Part shown: positions 1 through 9,453 of the stretch, piece by piece
Numbering within the stretch: the first letter of the stretch is position 1
How the letters are laid out: each line of letters starts with the position of its first letter
Source of the DNA: Branchinecta lynchi
Taxonomy: Eukaryota > Arthropoda > Branchiopoda > Anostraca > Branchinectidae
Reading direction: 5' to 3'
NCBI GenBank assembly: GCA_023053575.1
Contig: JAKZAP010000004.1
Coordinates: forward strand, 23,985,252-24,049,251
DNA length: 64,000 nt
The notes under the pieces: generated by a model
The model's database searches: none
Seen by the model: the letters and a program-made list of their open reading frames with translations, nothing else
What the model was told of the DNA's origin: nothing
Position numbers and translations under genes: made by a program

Positions 1-253
1 TGGTAGGAAGACACCTAGCAAACACTAGATACATCATTGACATGACCGAGCCGATTCGGGCCCTGTCGGGGGAGTGGAGGGAGGGGGAATCCGGAATCTT
101 GAGGTATTTATAACTTTTGAACGGGTGACCGGATCTCGATGAAACTTGATATTTGGAACGGCCTCATGCCTCAGACGACCCACTTAAAATACGGACCGGA
201 TCCGGTGACTTTTGGGGGGAGCTGGAGGGGGCAACCGGAAATCTTGGGAAACG
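1..253 (+). repeat. Family C repeat unit, partial (left of LINE)
   Basis: Most of one 280-bp unit, starting about 28 bp into it. It matches the units at 4594 and 4874 almost base for base (GACACCTAGCAAACACTAGA, GGATCTCGATGAAACTTGAT). The copy is cut after GGGAAACG by the LINE at 254 and resumes at 4594 with GCTATGAG. The short ORF readable through it is not a gene. Confidence 0.85.
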
Positions 254-319
254 TTCTCATTCAGCCGTCTAAGTGAGCAGACGTATTATTTCGTTCACCG
301 TTTGATCTACCCTCCAGCT

Positions 320-1315
320 ATGCAAGCCGGAGACCGTGCATACGCTCAGTTTAAATTCTACAAACTCTGGCCTTGCAAAATTCAGTCAGTGATACCGGTT
401 AAGGACGGTGGATTTAATTACGAGGTTTCCTGCTACGGTACAGATGAAATTAGTATCGTTGCTGGTGACAAGATTTGGTCACTAGCCTCGAAACATGCTG
501 AAGCAGTTAAAGATGGAAGGAAAAACGTACAAAAGGCCATTAAATTGTGCTCTGAAGATTCGGACGGACTGCGCAACCTGTCTGATTCGGTTATTACAAT
601 ACAACACGATGTTCTGGATTTGCGTGAAGGAATTGAGGATGAGATTCGGAAGCGAGTCGAACAGGAATTTTCAAAAATTGAGAATCTGTCCCCTTCTCAG
701 TTCAAGCAAAATTTTCTGGACAATATTACTCAGGCTGTCTATAAAGCAATCGACCTACAGTTTCGCTCTAAGTTTGATCAGATCGAAAAAAGCCTGAATG
801 AACTTAAGGCAAAAATTGTGAAGGACAGTACTAGGCTTGCAAAAGTCGAGACTAAACTGGATGATATCTACCAAACTGCTCTTCGAAACAGGGTGATCGT
901 TTCCGGAATTGATACCACTGCTCGTGACTTACCGAGTCTCGGTACAAAAATTCTTGATCGCCTAAATCTACAAATGGGTCTTAATATGGAGTACTCTGTG
1001 GTTCTAGGAGCTAGGCGCTTGGGTGCTCCTGATCAGTCTCAAGCTCCGGTTGAACTTACACTGGTTTCTGAGGTTGTGGCGATAGAGATTCTCCGCAATC
1101 GTTCAAAACTGCGCGGCACTCATATCTTCGTTAATGAGGCCCTAACAAAGGAACGACAGGAAGTTTACAGATTGGCGCGCAACAAATTTGAATCAAAGCA
1201 CGTCTGGACAGCGAGGGGCATCATTTTCGTCAAGAGGGGATCTCAAACTATCCCCTGTAAAACGATCGGGGATGTTGTTCAGATTCGAAGTGTGAACGAT
1301 GAACCTTCGCTATAA
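320..1315 (+). CDS. LINE ORF1 protein with N-terminal PWWP-like domain
   Basis: The protein has 331 residues from the first in-frame ATG at 320; any earlier start would lie in the flanking repeat. Residues 4-75 look like a PWWP (Royal-family) domain: GDRAYAQFK, then YKLWP at 14-18 in the place of the PWWP motif, then YEVSCYGTDE at 34-43 matching the conserved F/YGT-x-E segment, then a helical lysine-rich end. About residues 85-190 are a charged coiled coil. From about 193 (NRVIVSGI) to the end is the C-terminal domain common to LINE ORF1s, with LRGTHIFVNEALTKERQEVY. ORF1 proteins bind element RNA and form RNPs. A PWWP domain would be expected to bind methylated histone H3 or DNA and could guide insertion into chromatin; that role is inference. 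The reading frame is intact. Confidence 0.85.
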   Translation: MQAGDRAYAQFKFYKLWPCKIQSVIPVKDGGFNYEVSCYGTDEISIVAGDKIWSLASKHAEAVKDGRKNVQKAIKLCSEDSDGLRNLSDSVITIQHDVLDLREGIEDEIRKRVEQEFSKIENLSPSQFKQNFLDNITQAVYKAIDLQFRSKFDQIEKSLNELKAKIVKDSTRLAKVETKLDDIYQTALRNRVIVSGIDTTARDLPSLGTKILDRLNLQMGLNMEYSVVLGARRLGAPDQSQAPVELTLVSEVVAIEILRNRSKLRGTHIFVNEALTKERQEVYRLARNKFESKHVWTARGIIFVKRGSQTIPCKTIGDVVQIRSVNDEPSL

Positions 1316-1348
1316 GTTGAGATTCTTCAAATCTTTTACGTTATATTA

Positions 1349-2275
1349 ATGGACCGATTTCAGAGTTTTCTGGATTCTCGCTTGAAGTTAGATGCTATTC
1401 TTAACACTGCAATTGGTAATGATAAAGACCTCCCTTTTGCGAAAAATGTGCCTGATTGTGAATTTTCTACTACTGGCTTAAGCCAGTTCGAAGCTGCTGG
1501 TGATTCCGGATCTCCACTTCGGCTGTTACATATTAATGCACAGGGGTTACAGAGTTCTTTTAATGAGTTAAAATATCTAGTTGCTCCTAACCCGGTTGAC
1601 ATTATTGCTGTGTGTGAAACATTTGTGTCTGCCAATACTCCGACATCTATGCTTGAGATTTCTGGTATGAAATGCATTTTCCGCAGCCGACAGCATACTT
1701 CAAAAGGTGGATTAGCGCTATATACCCGTGATGATTGGTCTTGTAGTGTGTTGAATGATCTGTCGATATGGCAAGAAGGCCTGTGTGAAAGTTTGTTTAT
1801 TGATGTTAGTCCAGTTGGCTGTGAGCCGTTTATTTTTGGTTGTGTGTACAGGCCCCCATCTAGTAACCCGAGTCGATTTCTTGAAATATTTGAACCATTG
1901 CTATTAAAAATCCACGATACTAGAAAGCCAATTATTATCTCTGGTGACTTCAACTTTGATTTGCTGAATCTGGATCTGAGTGCTAACAGAGAATTTCTTA
2001 GCATTATGTTGTGTTCAGGCCTGCTACCTGGTATTTCGTTACCAACAAGAGTTACAGCTACAACAGCTACATTACTTGATAATATTTTCTTTTCTGGGAA
2101 TTTATTTATTGCCAAAACATCATCGGTGGTTATATCTGATATGTCTGATCATTTTCCGGTGAGTGTTTGTCTTCAGGTAACCAAGGAAAAATCTGGACAT
2201 CAAAATCTGCGTTTGAAACAATGTCGTACATTATTTGATGTTGATGATTTAAAACTTGTTAAGAACTATAATTGA
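1349..2275 (+). CDS. LINE ORF2, 5' part: APE-type endonuclease
   Basis: The frame has 308 residues from ATG 1349. The endonuclease domain runs from about residue 56 to 285. Visible motifs in order are LLHINAQGL (catalytic N), VCETFV (catalytic E), CVYRPPSSN, ISGDFNFDLL (D and N), TLLDNIFF and SDMSDHFPV (terminal D-H pair), so all key residues are present. The domain nicks target DNA to prime reverse transcription. The frame ends at TGA 2273-2275, where the RT frame (one base over) is already open from 2253. A run AAAA at 2251-2254 sits exactly at the shift; one extra A there would explain it. Either this copy is mutated, the assembly has a homopolymer error, or ORF2 uses a frameshift. The first is most likely. 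Confidence 0.85.
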   Translation: MDRFQSFLDSRLKLDAILNTAIGNDKDLPFAKNVPDCEFSTTGLSQFEAAGDSGSPLRLLHINAQGLQSSFNELKYLVAPNPVDIIAVCETFVSANTPTSMLEISGMKCIFRSRQHTSKGGLALYTRDDWSCSVLNDLSIWQEGLCESLFIDVSPVGCEPFIFGCVYRPPSSNPSRFLEIFEPLLLKIHDTRKPIIISGDFNFDLLNLDLSANREFLSIMLCSGLLPGISLPTRVTATTATLLDNIFFSGNLFIAKTSSVVISDMSDHFPVSVCLQVTKEKSGHQNLRLKQCRTLFDVDDLKLVKNYN

Positions 2276-4391
2276 TGAAGATAACTGGAGCCCCGTTTTT
2301 GATTCTTCTGATGTTAATGAGACATTTTCCTTATTTATTGATAAAATTTCTCTCCTGCGAGATAAAGTGAGTTCTTCTCACATTCCTAAAAAGAATCGGA
2401 TTAAAAAGTTTGACCCTTGGATATCAGACGGAATAGTAATTTCAATAAAAAATAAGAATACAAAATATAAACAATTTTTGAAATCTCCGTCAGATTTTTT
2501 GTTTGAAGAATATAGGATTTATAGGAATAAGCTGAATTCAATACTTAGACATGCAAAAAGGAAGTATTACCATGAAAATTTTCTTAGATATAAGGTTGAT
2601 ATGAAAAAGACTTGGCAGTTAATAAATGAAATTATTCGTCCTAATTATCGGTCTAGTACGAATGTGGATTGTTTGGAAGTTGATGGTAAGAAAGTTAATG
2701 ATCCTAAGACTATCCTTAATGTATTTGCAGAACATTTTAGTTCTGTTGGTGGTAAATTGGCATCTAAACTTAAAAAAGACGGTATACAACCTTCTGACCA
2801 AAGTCCGAAGGTATCACTATTGGCTGAGAATTTTTTTTCCTTTTCTGAGGTTACCCCTGAAGAAGTAAAGAAAACTATTATGAAACTAAAAACAAGTAGT
2901 ACCCCAGATGATTTTGGATTTTCAGCTAAAATTGTTAAACAACTTGCAACTAATATTTCTCCCATGTTGGCACATATTTTTAGTTTATCCTTAGTACATG
3001 GAGTTTTCCCGGACCTGTTAAAAAAGGCAAGTGTTATTGCTTTACATAAGGGTGGTAGTTCAACCGACCCTTCAAATTATAGAGGTATTTCTTTATTATC
3101 TGTTTTTAGTAAGATTTTGGAAAAATTGGCGCATGGACAAATACAAATTTATTTGAAGGATAATAAAATTATACATGAATCTCAGTTTGGTTTTATGAAT
3201 GGTAGATCTACTGAGTTGGCGATACATGAACTGTTATTGGAAGTGAATGATGCACTGGATAGTGGACAGCATGCACTGGCCATATTCCTTGATGTTGCCA
3301 AGGCGTTCGACGCCGTTGACCATCGTCTACTGCTTCAGAAACTACAGAATTATGGTTTTCTGGGCACTTCTCTTGATTTTTTTGCTTCATACCTTTCTAA
3401 TAGAACACTTGGATGCTCTGATAAATCAAATGGTATTTTTTCTGAGAATTTTAATATTAACTTTGGTGTGCCCCAGGGATCTGTTCTGGGGCCCACCTTG
3501 TTTTTGCTTTTTATTAATGATTTGCCTGATGTACTGCCAATCTCCAAAATTATTATGTTTGCAGATGATGTGGTCATCTTTGGATCCCATGTTGATTTGT
3601 CACAGCTTTTCCTTAATCTGAATAATACAATGTCAACTGCATCTGATTGGTATAAAAACAATCTGTTAACTCTGAATGAAAAGAAGTGTCAGTACATGTT
3701 GTTTTCACGTATTAGCTCAGTTAATACGACTGGTTTGAATATTTACCTCAATGATGTCGAACTACAGAGAGTTGATCATTTTCGATACCTTGGTGTAGTT
3801 CTGGATGAAAATCTTTCTTTTCGTCAACATATTAAAATTCTTGCATTGAAAGTGTCGCGGAATATTGGCATTCTTCGGAAACTACGCCATTTATTCCCGA
3901 GATATATTCTGAACACTATCTATTTTTCTTTCGTCCACCCGTATTTTGTTTACTGTGCTTCAGTGTGGGCTGCTACTTTTCCTTCTATTCTTAAACCTCT
4001 TCAGATTCTTCAAAATAAAGCCCTTAGGATACTTTTCAGTATTGACAATAGATCTTCAGTTAAGCACCTTTATGCACTGTCGGGAATTTTCAGTATTTGT
4101 CAGCTCAGAGATATGTCTATTTCATTTATTTGTTTTTTATATCAACGTGGATTATTACCATTAAGTTATGCAGGGTTATTTTCAATTAACTCGCAGTTCC
4201 ACAATTATCCCACTTCTCGTAGATCGGATTTTTCAGTTGAAATTAGGCCTACTTCACGATCTAGTTTTGGTCTTCGCCATGCTGGCCCGAAAATCTGGAA
4301 CTCCATTCCAGCTGATTTGAAACAGTGTCTTGACCCATCAAAATTTAAAAAACTGCTTCGAAGGCATATTATTGATTCTTGCAAGCAATAA
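2253..4391 (+). CDS. LINE ORF2, 3' part: reverse transcriptase and C-terminal domain
   Basis: About 712 residues open from 2253 (no ATG start; continuation of the endonuclease frame) to TAA 4389-4391. RT motifs in order: VIALHKGG, SNYRGISLLSVFSKILEK, ESQFGFMNGRSTELAI, FLDVAKAFDAVDH (motif A aspartate), FGVPQGSVLGPTLFLLFINDL (motif B), MFADDVVIF (catalytic YADD-type box near 3557-3570), and LNEKKCQYMLFSR. The C-terminal part has YLGVVLDENLSFRQHI, the thumb-like HPYFVYCASVWA and the ending GPKIWNSIPADLKQ..FKKLLRRHI shared by CR1/L2/jockey-group LINEs. All catalytic residues are intact. It acts by target-primed reverse transcription. Apart from the single shift near 2255 the frame is undamaged. 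Confidence 0.88.
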   Translation, partial: NLLRTIIDEDNWSPVFDSSDVNETFSLFIDKISLLRDKVSSSHIPKKNRIKKFDPWISDGIVISIKNKNTKYKQFLKSPSDFLFEEYRIYRNKLNSILRHAKRKYYHENFLRYKVDMKKTWQLINEIIRPNYRSSTNVDCLEVDGKKVNDPKTILNVFAEHFSSVGGKLASKLKKDGIQPSDQSPKVSLLAENFFSFSEVTPEEVKKTIMKLKTSSTPDDFGFSAKIVKQLATNISPMLAHIFSLSLVHGVFPDLLKKASVIALHKGGSSTDPSNYRGISLLSVFSKILEKLAHGQIQIYLKDNKIIHESQFGFMNGRSTELAIHELLLEVNDALDSGQHALAIFLDVAKAFDAVDHRLLLQKLQNYGFLGTSLDFFASYLSNRTLGCSDKSNGIFSENFNINFGVPQGSVLGPTLFLLFINDLPDVLPISKIIMFADDVVIFGSHVDLSQLFLNLNNTMSTASDWYKNNLLTLNEKKCQYMLFSRISSVNTTGLNIYLNDVELQRVDHFRYLGVVLDENLSFRQHIKILALKVSRNIGILRKLRHLFPRYILNTIYFSFVHPYFVYCASVWAATFPSILKPLQILQNKALRILFSIDNRSSVKHLYALSGIFSICQLRDMSISFICFLYQRGLLPLSYAGLFSINSQFHNYPTSRRSDFSVEIRPTSRSSFGLRHAGPKIWNSIPADLKQCLDPSKFKKLLRRHIIDSCKQ

Positions 4392-4593
4392 AGTGTATGT
4401 ACGTATCGTATCTTTAGTTGTGGTGTTTCGAAGGATTTCTATTACTTATTTTGTTTAGGCTAGGTTAAGACGGTTATTTTTCTTTTATTGGAGTTAACTT
4501 ACGCGCTTAAGTATGTCGTGAGGCATTTGCGTTGTTTGTTAGAAGTTGGTTAAATTTGTTATAAATAAACTACCTACCTACCTACCTACCTAC
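4392..4593 (+). other. LINE 3'UTR and (CTAC)n tail
   Basis: Non-coding 3' end of the LINE. ATAAATAAA lies at 4561-4569, followed by six units of CTAC up to the junction with family C. A microsatellite in place of poly(A) is typical of CR1/L2-type 3' ends. Confidence 0.8.
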
Positions 4594-5278
4594 GCTATGA
4601 GTGGAGGGGTCGAGATGAAACTTGGTGTGAAGACACCTAGCAAACACTAGATACATCATTGACATAACCGAGCCAATTCGGGCACTGTGGGGGGAGTGGA
4701 GGGAGGGGGAATCCGGAATCTTGAGGTATTTATAACTTTTGAACGGGTGATCGGATCTCGATGGAACTTGATATTTGGAAAGGCCTCACACCTCAGACGA
4801 CCCACTTAAAATCTGGACCGGATCCGGTGACTTTTGGGGGAGCTGGATGGGGCAACCGGAAATCTTGGGAAACGCTATGAGTGGAGGGATCGAGATGAAA
4901 CTTGGTGGGAAGACACCTAGCAAACACTAGATACATCATTGACGTGACCGAGCCGATTCGGGCACTGTCGGGGGAGTGGAGGGAGGGGGAATCCGGAATC
5001 TTTAGGTATTATAACTTTTGAACGGGGGACCGGATCTCGATGAAACTTGATATTTGGAAAGACCTCATGCATCAGACGACCCACTTGAAATCTGGACCGG
5101 ATCCGGTGACTTTTGGGGGGAGCTGGAGGGGGCAACCGGAAATATTGGAAAACGCTATGAGTGGAGGGATCAAGATGAAACTTGGTGGGAAGACACCTAG
5201 CAAACACTAGATATATCATTGACATAACCGAGCCGTGCCTACTCGTAACAAGTGCCATATGAGCTCGTAGCTCTTGTT
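4594..5278 (+). repeat. Family C tandem units and 3' terminus
   Basis: Two full 280-bp units (4594-4873, 4874-5153) and a partial third (5154-5236) with only scattered differences, so the tandem is recent. The stretch 5237-5278 is different: it recurs at 46683-46724 with one mismatch and ends both arrays. It contains the hairpin GAGCT-CGT-AGCTC and the terminal CTTGTT. I read it as the 3' end of a Helentron-like element whose core is the 280-bp unit. ORFs across it on the minus strand are by-products of the repeat. Confidence 0.75.
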
Positions 5279-6271
5279 AGAGTATATTTTGCGTTATATT
5301 GTACTTGTGTACTTCAAGTAGTACTAAGAACCTTTTCGGATATTTTTAGAGCTCGAAAAATTGTTTTACCTTGGCAACACCGGATGCCGCATTGATAAGA
5401 ACCTCTTGGGTTGTATTTGAACAGGCGTGTGTATTAAGACGTAAACATCGCGTATAGCGCTATTCACGTTATTACACCTATTAGGACAATGCTTAAGGAT
5501 TTTCAGAACCTCACCGGGGACTGAATCAATCTGCGCATATTTATATAGACTCATTTGCAGTCGAGAAATCTGTGAAGATTTCTGCGCTGATTGTCAAATC
5601 GGCGCCGTTTTGAGCCTAGTGTGACCGGGTTCTTAGGGGCCGGACTCGGCTGTGTGCAACTGTTGGGCGGTAGATAGACGAACACGGTACCGAGAGGTAT
5701 CAGTGATGATCTCTGCGACGTGGGATAGTCGCAAGTTAACCTAAGGTCCGAAAAGTAACCTCTGTCTGAATTAAGTAGCTAAATGAAATAAACATGCCGC
5801 GTCGTATGCTACCGATGGTTTGGTCAAACACCTGGTTTCATACATAGCTAAATAGGTCGTCACATTGGGTCTGTCAGCAATTTTACTTTTAGTAAAACTA
5901 TATCTGTCAGTCAAAATCATGCTTCACTTGTCTGTGTTTCTTTAAAGGACCCCTCGCACTATTTACTCTTCAACTTACAGTATTTTAAAATATTTGAATA
6001 CTTTAAAACTAGGTTTTTTTTTTTCAACATATAACCCGCGGTTTTGACTGTTTTAAGCCTTTTCCGAGACCAGTTGACTTATAGCGAAAACAGGGAAACA
6101 ATTTAAGTTTTTCTGATGGAAAAACTTCTCGCAGACCGTACGAAATTGGGGTCTCCGGTTTTGAAATATATTGAGTGATTGTGGAAGGAGGTTGCGTTAG
6201 TATTGTAGATAAGACAGGTCCTTTAAGCTATGAAGCTGGGTCTATCCATCACAAGGGTTGATCACATCGGA
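5279..6271. other. No recognised gene or repeat
   Basis: A+T-rich single-copy-looking DNA with only short ORFs lacking any recognisable motif. Probably intergenic or early TMTC3 intron. I looked for upstream TMTC3 coding segments here and saw none. Confidence 0.5.
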
Positions 6272-7275
6272 AACAAGACCAAAGGTGTCGATGGGATCCC
6301 AAAAATCAAATATTCAATCCAGATAATTGGTTCTTGTCTTCGCCAGATCCAGTCTTCGCCAAGCTAATCATCAGAGAAAACCAAGTTCAGATATACCACA
6401 ATAAGCCATATCTATTTTACTGACCGAAACTTTCTGCTTTACTTCTGCCAAATTTGCGGTTTCGCCCGAATTTCGAGCGAACTACTAGTCTAGCAAAACA
6501 AGAAAATTCAGAAACGAATCCAGTGTATCCCCTTATCCCTACTAAGAACATCTATCTACTTTAAATAAAAATTGTTTGAATATAAAACTTTGACATAAAA
6601 AAGAAAATCCGGATACAACCGGATTCCTGATTAATTATATGTCCGGGTAAAAAATGAATGTCAGATATAGACTCAACGTCTCTTCTTACCCCTAAATCTG
6701 TCATCTAATCAACTTCAGAAACAACTTATGCTTTTAACATGTTTTCCGGTTTTGGCCGGGTTCCAGGTGAACGAGTTATCCGACGAGAAGATAGTTTTGA
6801 CCGTCATGTTCAGCATGCCTTCTTACCCTGAAATCGAACATATAATCAACTTCAAATGAAACTTGTACTTTCAACCAACTTTCTGGTTTTTGCCGGATTC
6901 CGGACTAACTATTTTGCCGGCGAGAAAATGGTTTTCACCATCGTGCTCAGCATGTCTTCTTACCTCTAAATTAAACATTTAATCAACTTCAAGCGAAACT
7001 TATACTTTAAATCAGCTTTCCTTTTTTTGCTGGATTCCGGACGAACTACTTGTCCGTTGAGAAAATGTTTTTCACCGTCGTGCTCAGAATTTCTTCTTAC
7101 CCCATAATCGACTATCACATTAGCTGTTTAAACATATTTTGTTTGTCCCTTAATTTGTAACCCCCACGCCCAAATGTAGGGCTACGTAGCCCATATACGA
7201 AATTGACCTTACCCTTGACCCAAGCAATCCTCACACCAAGTTTCATCAAAATATCTCATTCCCTTCGAGAGTTAT
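6272..7275 (-). mobile_element. Family A element, broken copy
   Basis: Begins (reverse sense) with ACAAGACCAAAGG and GATGGGATCCC, followed by several diverged core units (GGATTCC...GAACTACTTGTCCG...GAAAA). It then shows AATTTGTAACCCCC and CTCATTCCCTTCGAGAGTTA just before its microsatellite. The microsatellite end is missing, replaced by the inverted-repeat element at 7318. Non-coding. Confidence 0.75.
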
Positions 7276-7317
7276 CGTGCTTAAGAAATAGAAAACCGTG
7301 ATTTTCGGGACAAAATT

Positions 7318-8512
7318 TCATCATCATATCCACGGTTCCTACATTTTACCGGCGTTAGCATTGGCCCCTGCAAAAGTTGGTGTCTTACTAGAAGACCACG
7401 CCTCCTCAACCTTACCATTCAGAAATACTTTTGGAACGTGCAATTAGCCTAGCGTGTACAGTCCGCAACAAGGATTTATTCCTTGCAATACCCACGACAG
7501 TAAGTAGCAGTGGATTAAAACCCTGCAACTACCCAGTCCAGACCCTACAGAACTATCTCGATCAATAGGTAAACAATGTGGAACAGACTTTTCCTTTTTT
7601 GGATTCCAAAACGTAAGTGGAGGGATTCCTATGACATTGCAAAAGTTGTCCGTCCGCCGTCTGTAAGCACGATAAATATAAGGTTTGAAGCCAAGCTGAC
7701 GATTCATTACGAAAGAAATAGAAAACCGTGATTTTCGTTTTTTTTTTATTGATCAGCTAATTATCCCTCTAGGATGATGTGCGAGGGATAAATATAAATT
7801 CGGATATTTCGGTTGCACTTCCGGCAAACCGTCCTCAGCGAAAAACAAACAACTAAATCATAAAATCCAACACAATACCAACAGAAAAGTGATGCGGAAC
7901 CAACAAAATATACAACGATATGTAACTAAAAACCAGAAGAACGATGCTGATGAACGACAGAAGAACGACCAGAAGAACGACAAACAAATTCAAATATAAT
8001 AACGAATATTAAAATGTGCGTGTTAAAAGTGTATGTGTACAAATCTGTGATAATTTTACAATTCGCGCATGAATCTCGTCAGAACAGTTTTAGTTCTGTG
8101 AAGTTATTTCTACAGTGATGGGTAAAGCGAAGGATTATACAATGGCTGGGGGAAAGCTTCTGCGCTTTCCCAGGGAATTGGTAAATTGTAAATAGACACA
8201 CAATTCAGAATTTATACCTTATATTTATCGTGCTTACAGACGGACGGACGGACAACTTTTGCGATGTCATCGAGATAGTTCTGTAGTGTCTGGACTGGGT
8301 AGTTGCAGGGTTTTAATCCACTGCTACTTACTGTCGTGGGTATTGCAAGGAATAAATCCTTGTTGCGGACTATACACGCTAGGCTAATTGCAGGTTCCAA
8401 AAGTATTTCTGAATGGTAAGGTTGAGGAGGGGTGGTCTTCTAGTAAGACATCAACTTTTGCAGGGGGCCAACGCTAACGCCGGTAAAATGTAGGAACCGT
8501 GGATATGATGAT
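7318..8512. mobile_element. Long inverted-repeat element (family B)
   Basis: The left arm 7318-7683 and right arm 8217-8512 are reverse complements at roughly 95% identity (for example CCACGGTTCCTACATTTTAC on the left, its complement near 8490). The left arm has 67 extra bases at 7564-7630 containing GGATTCCAAAACGTAAGTGG from family A. The innermost part of both arms is the family A (GTCC)n microsatellite and CGATGACAT block. The 533-bp loop (7684-8216) has no recognisable ORF; parts recur near 28070-28330. It looks like a foldback element or an inverted duplication involving a family A end. Short ORFs inside are repeat artefacts. Confidence 0.7.
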
Positions 8513-8720
8513 GGAATTTGTTTCCGCACTTAAGAAGCGGAAAATAGCGCATTACAGACAAATAAAAGGAAAATATACACTGAGCTTTCAATAATGTAGT
8601 AAATGCACAAGGTCAAACAATAAACATTAAGAAAAAGAAAAGGTCGAATCGGGTCTAAAAATCTTTCTTAATGCGGAGAAATGGCCAAGGGCAGAAATGT
8701 GAAGGTCCTGGGCAATTGTA

Positions 8721-9025
8721 GAGCGTGTTCCATCCTACTCACCGTAGTTACTACGCATGACGTAGCGAATTCCGCCTTTTCGCCGTCAAGGCTGGAACGA
8801 TTTTTCTATTTCCTAGCAGGATTTCACGCCAGGGACGAATCCGACCACTCACGTTACAGAGATGCGTAGTTACTACGCTTACTACGGTCCGGAGCATGGT
8901 AAGCAAATAGTAACTATTAGTTACTATTCCGACAAGGTTGGAACGGTCAGCGTAGTAACTTTCCATGAGGATGGAACGGAAATAGTAACTATTAGTAACT
9001 ATTGTTAGAAGGGTGGAACACGCTC
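8721..9025. mobile_element. Palindromic MITE, family E, copy 1
   Basis: Ends are perfect inverted repeats GAGCGTGTTCCA and TGGAACACGCTC. The interior is rich in GTAGTTACTA/TAGTAACTA repeats. A second copy lies at 29082-29416. There is no coding capacity. The superfamily is unknown because no target duplication is clear. Confidence 0.8.
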
Positions 9026-9453
9026 ATAGATAACTTTGCACAAGGGCCAGAAGGCAAAAAAGGTTGCACTGATACGGGAATTCCCTATAACGTCATGGAA
9101 GGTAGAAGAGAAATTTATAATGTTTGAAATAAGAAGTCCTGATACATTTTAAATCTTTTCATCTCAGAATACCAAAAATTCCGTAAAGGTTGCAGACAGA
9201 GGGAAAACATAAACTATTATATAAACTACCAAGGGCTTTTCTGTTATACCTTCCAATGCCAGGGGTTACTACGCATGCTGTGATAATAGCAATTTCGAGT
9301 CAGTGTCGAGGTCTACGCGCGTGTGAACCACTTAATTCGTAATTTTAAATTTTGCACCGTATCGATGAGAATTCTTTTATCTAATACGTATCGCACGCAA
9401 CTATAATGTCTCCCACTTCTTGATAACTATCTTGAGACGACGATACGTAAATG
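9026..9453. other. No recognised feature
   Basis: A+T-rich DNA between two transposons, without a supportable ORF or repeat. Confidence 0.4.

Larger units (their letters stand above)
254..4593 (+). mobile_element. Nearly full-length LINE retrotransposon (CR1/L2-like)
   Basis: This is a 4.34-kb non-LTR retrotransposon. It has a 66-nt 5' leader, ORF1 (320-1315), a 33-nt gap, ORF2 (from 1349, frameshifted near 2255, ending at 4391), about 180 nt of 3'UTR with an ATAAATAAA signal, and a (CTAC)n tail at 4570-4593. It sits inside family C: the same junction is uninterrupted at 4863-4880, so both boundaries are set to within about 3 bp. Only ACG (251-253 and 4592-4594) could be a target duplication. 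The EN-RT order, the YRPP/GDFN endonuclease motifs and the C-terminal GPKIWNSIP block fit the CR1/L2/jockey group; the exact clade needs a tree. It is the best-preserved coding element in the window, so probably young. Confidence 0.9.

Noticed and set aside
5366..5554. Short minus-strand ORFs in 5.3-9 kb as possible upstream TMTC3 exons
   Set aside because: None has TMTC motifs (such as the SHKSYRPL block) or suitable splice sites.
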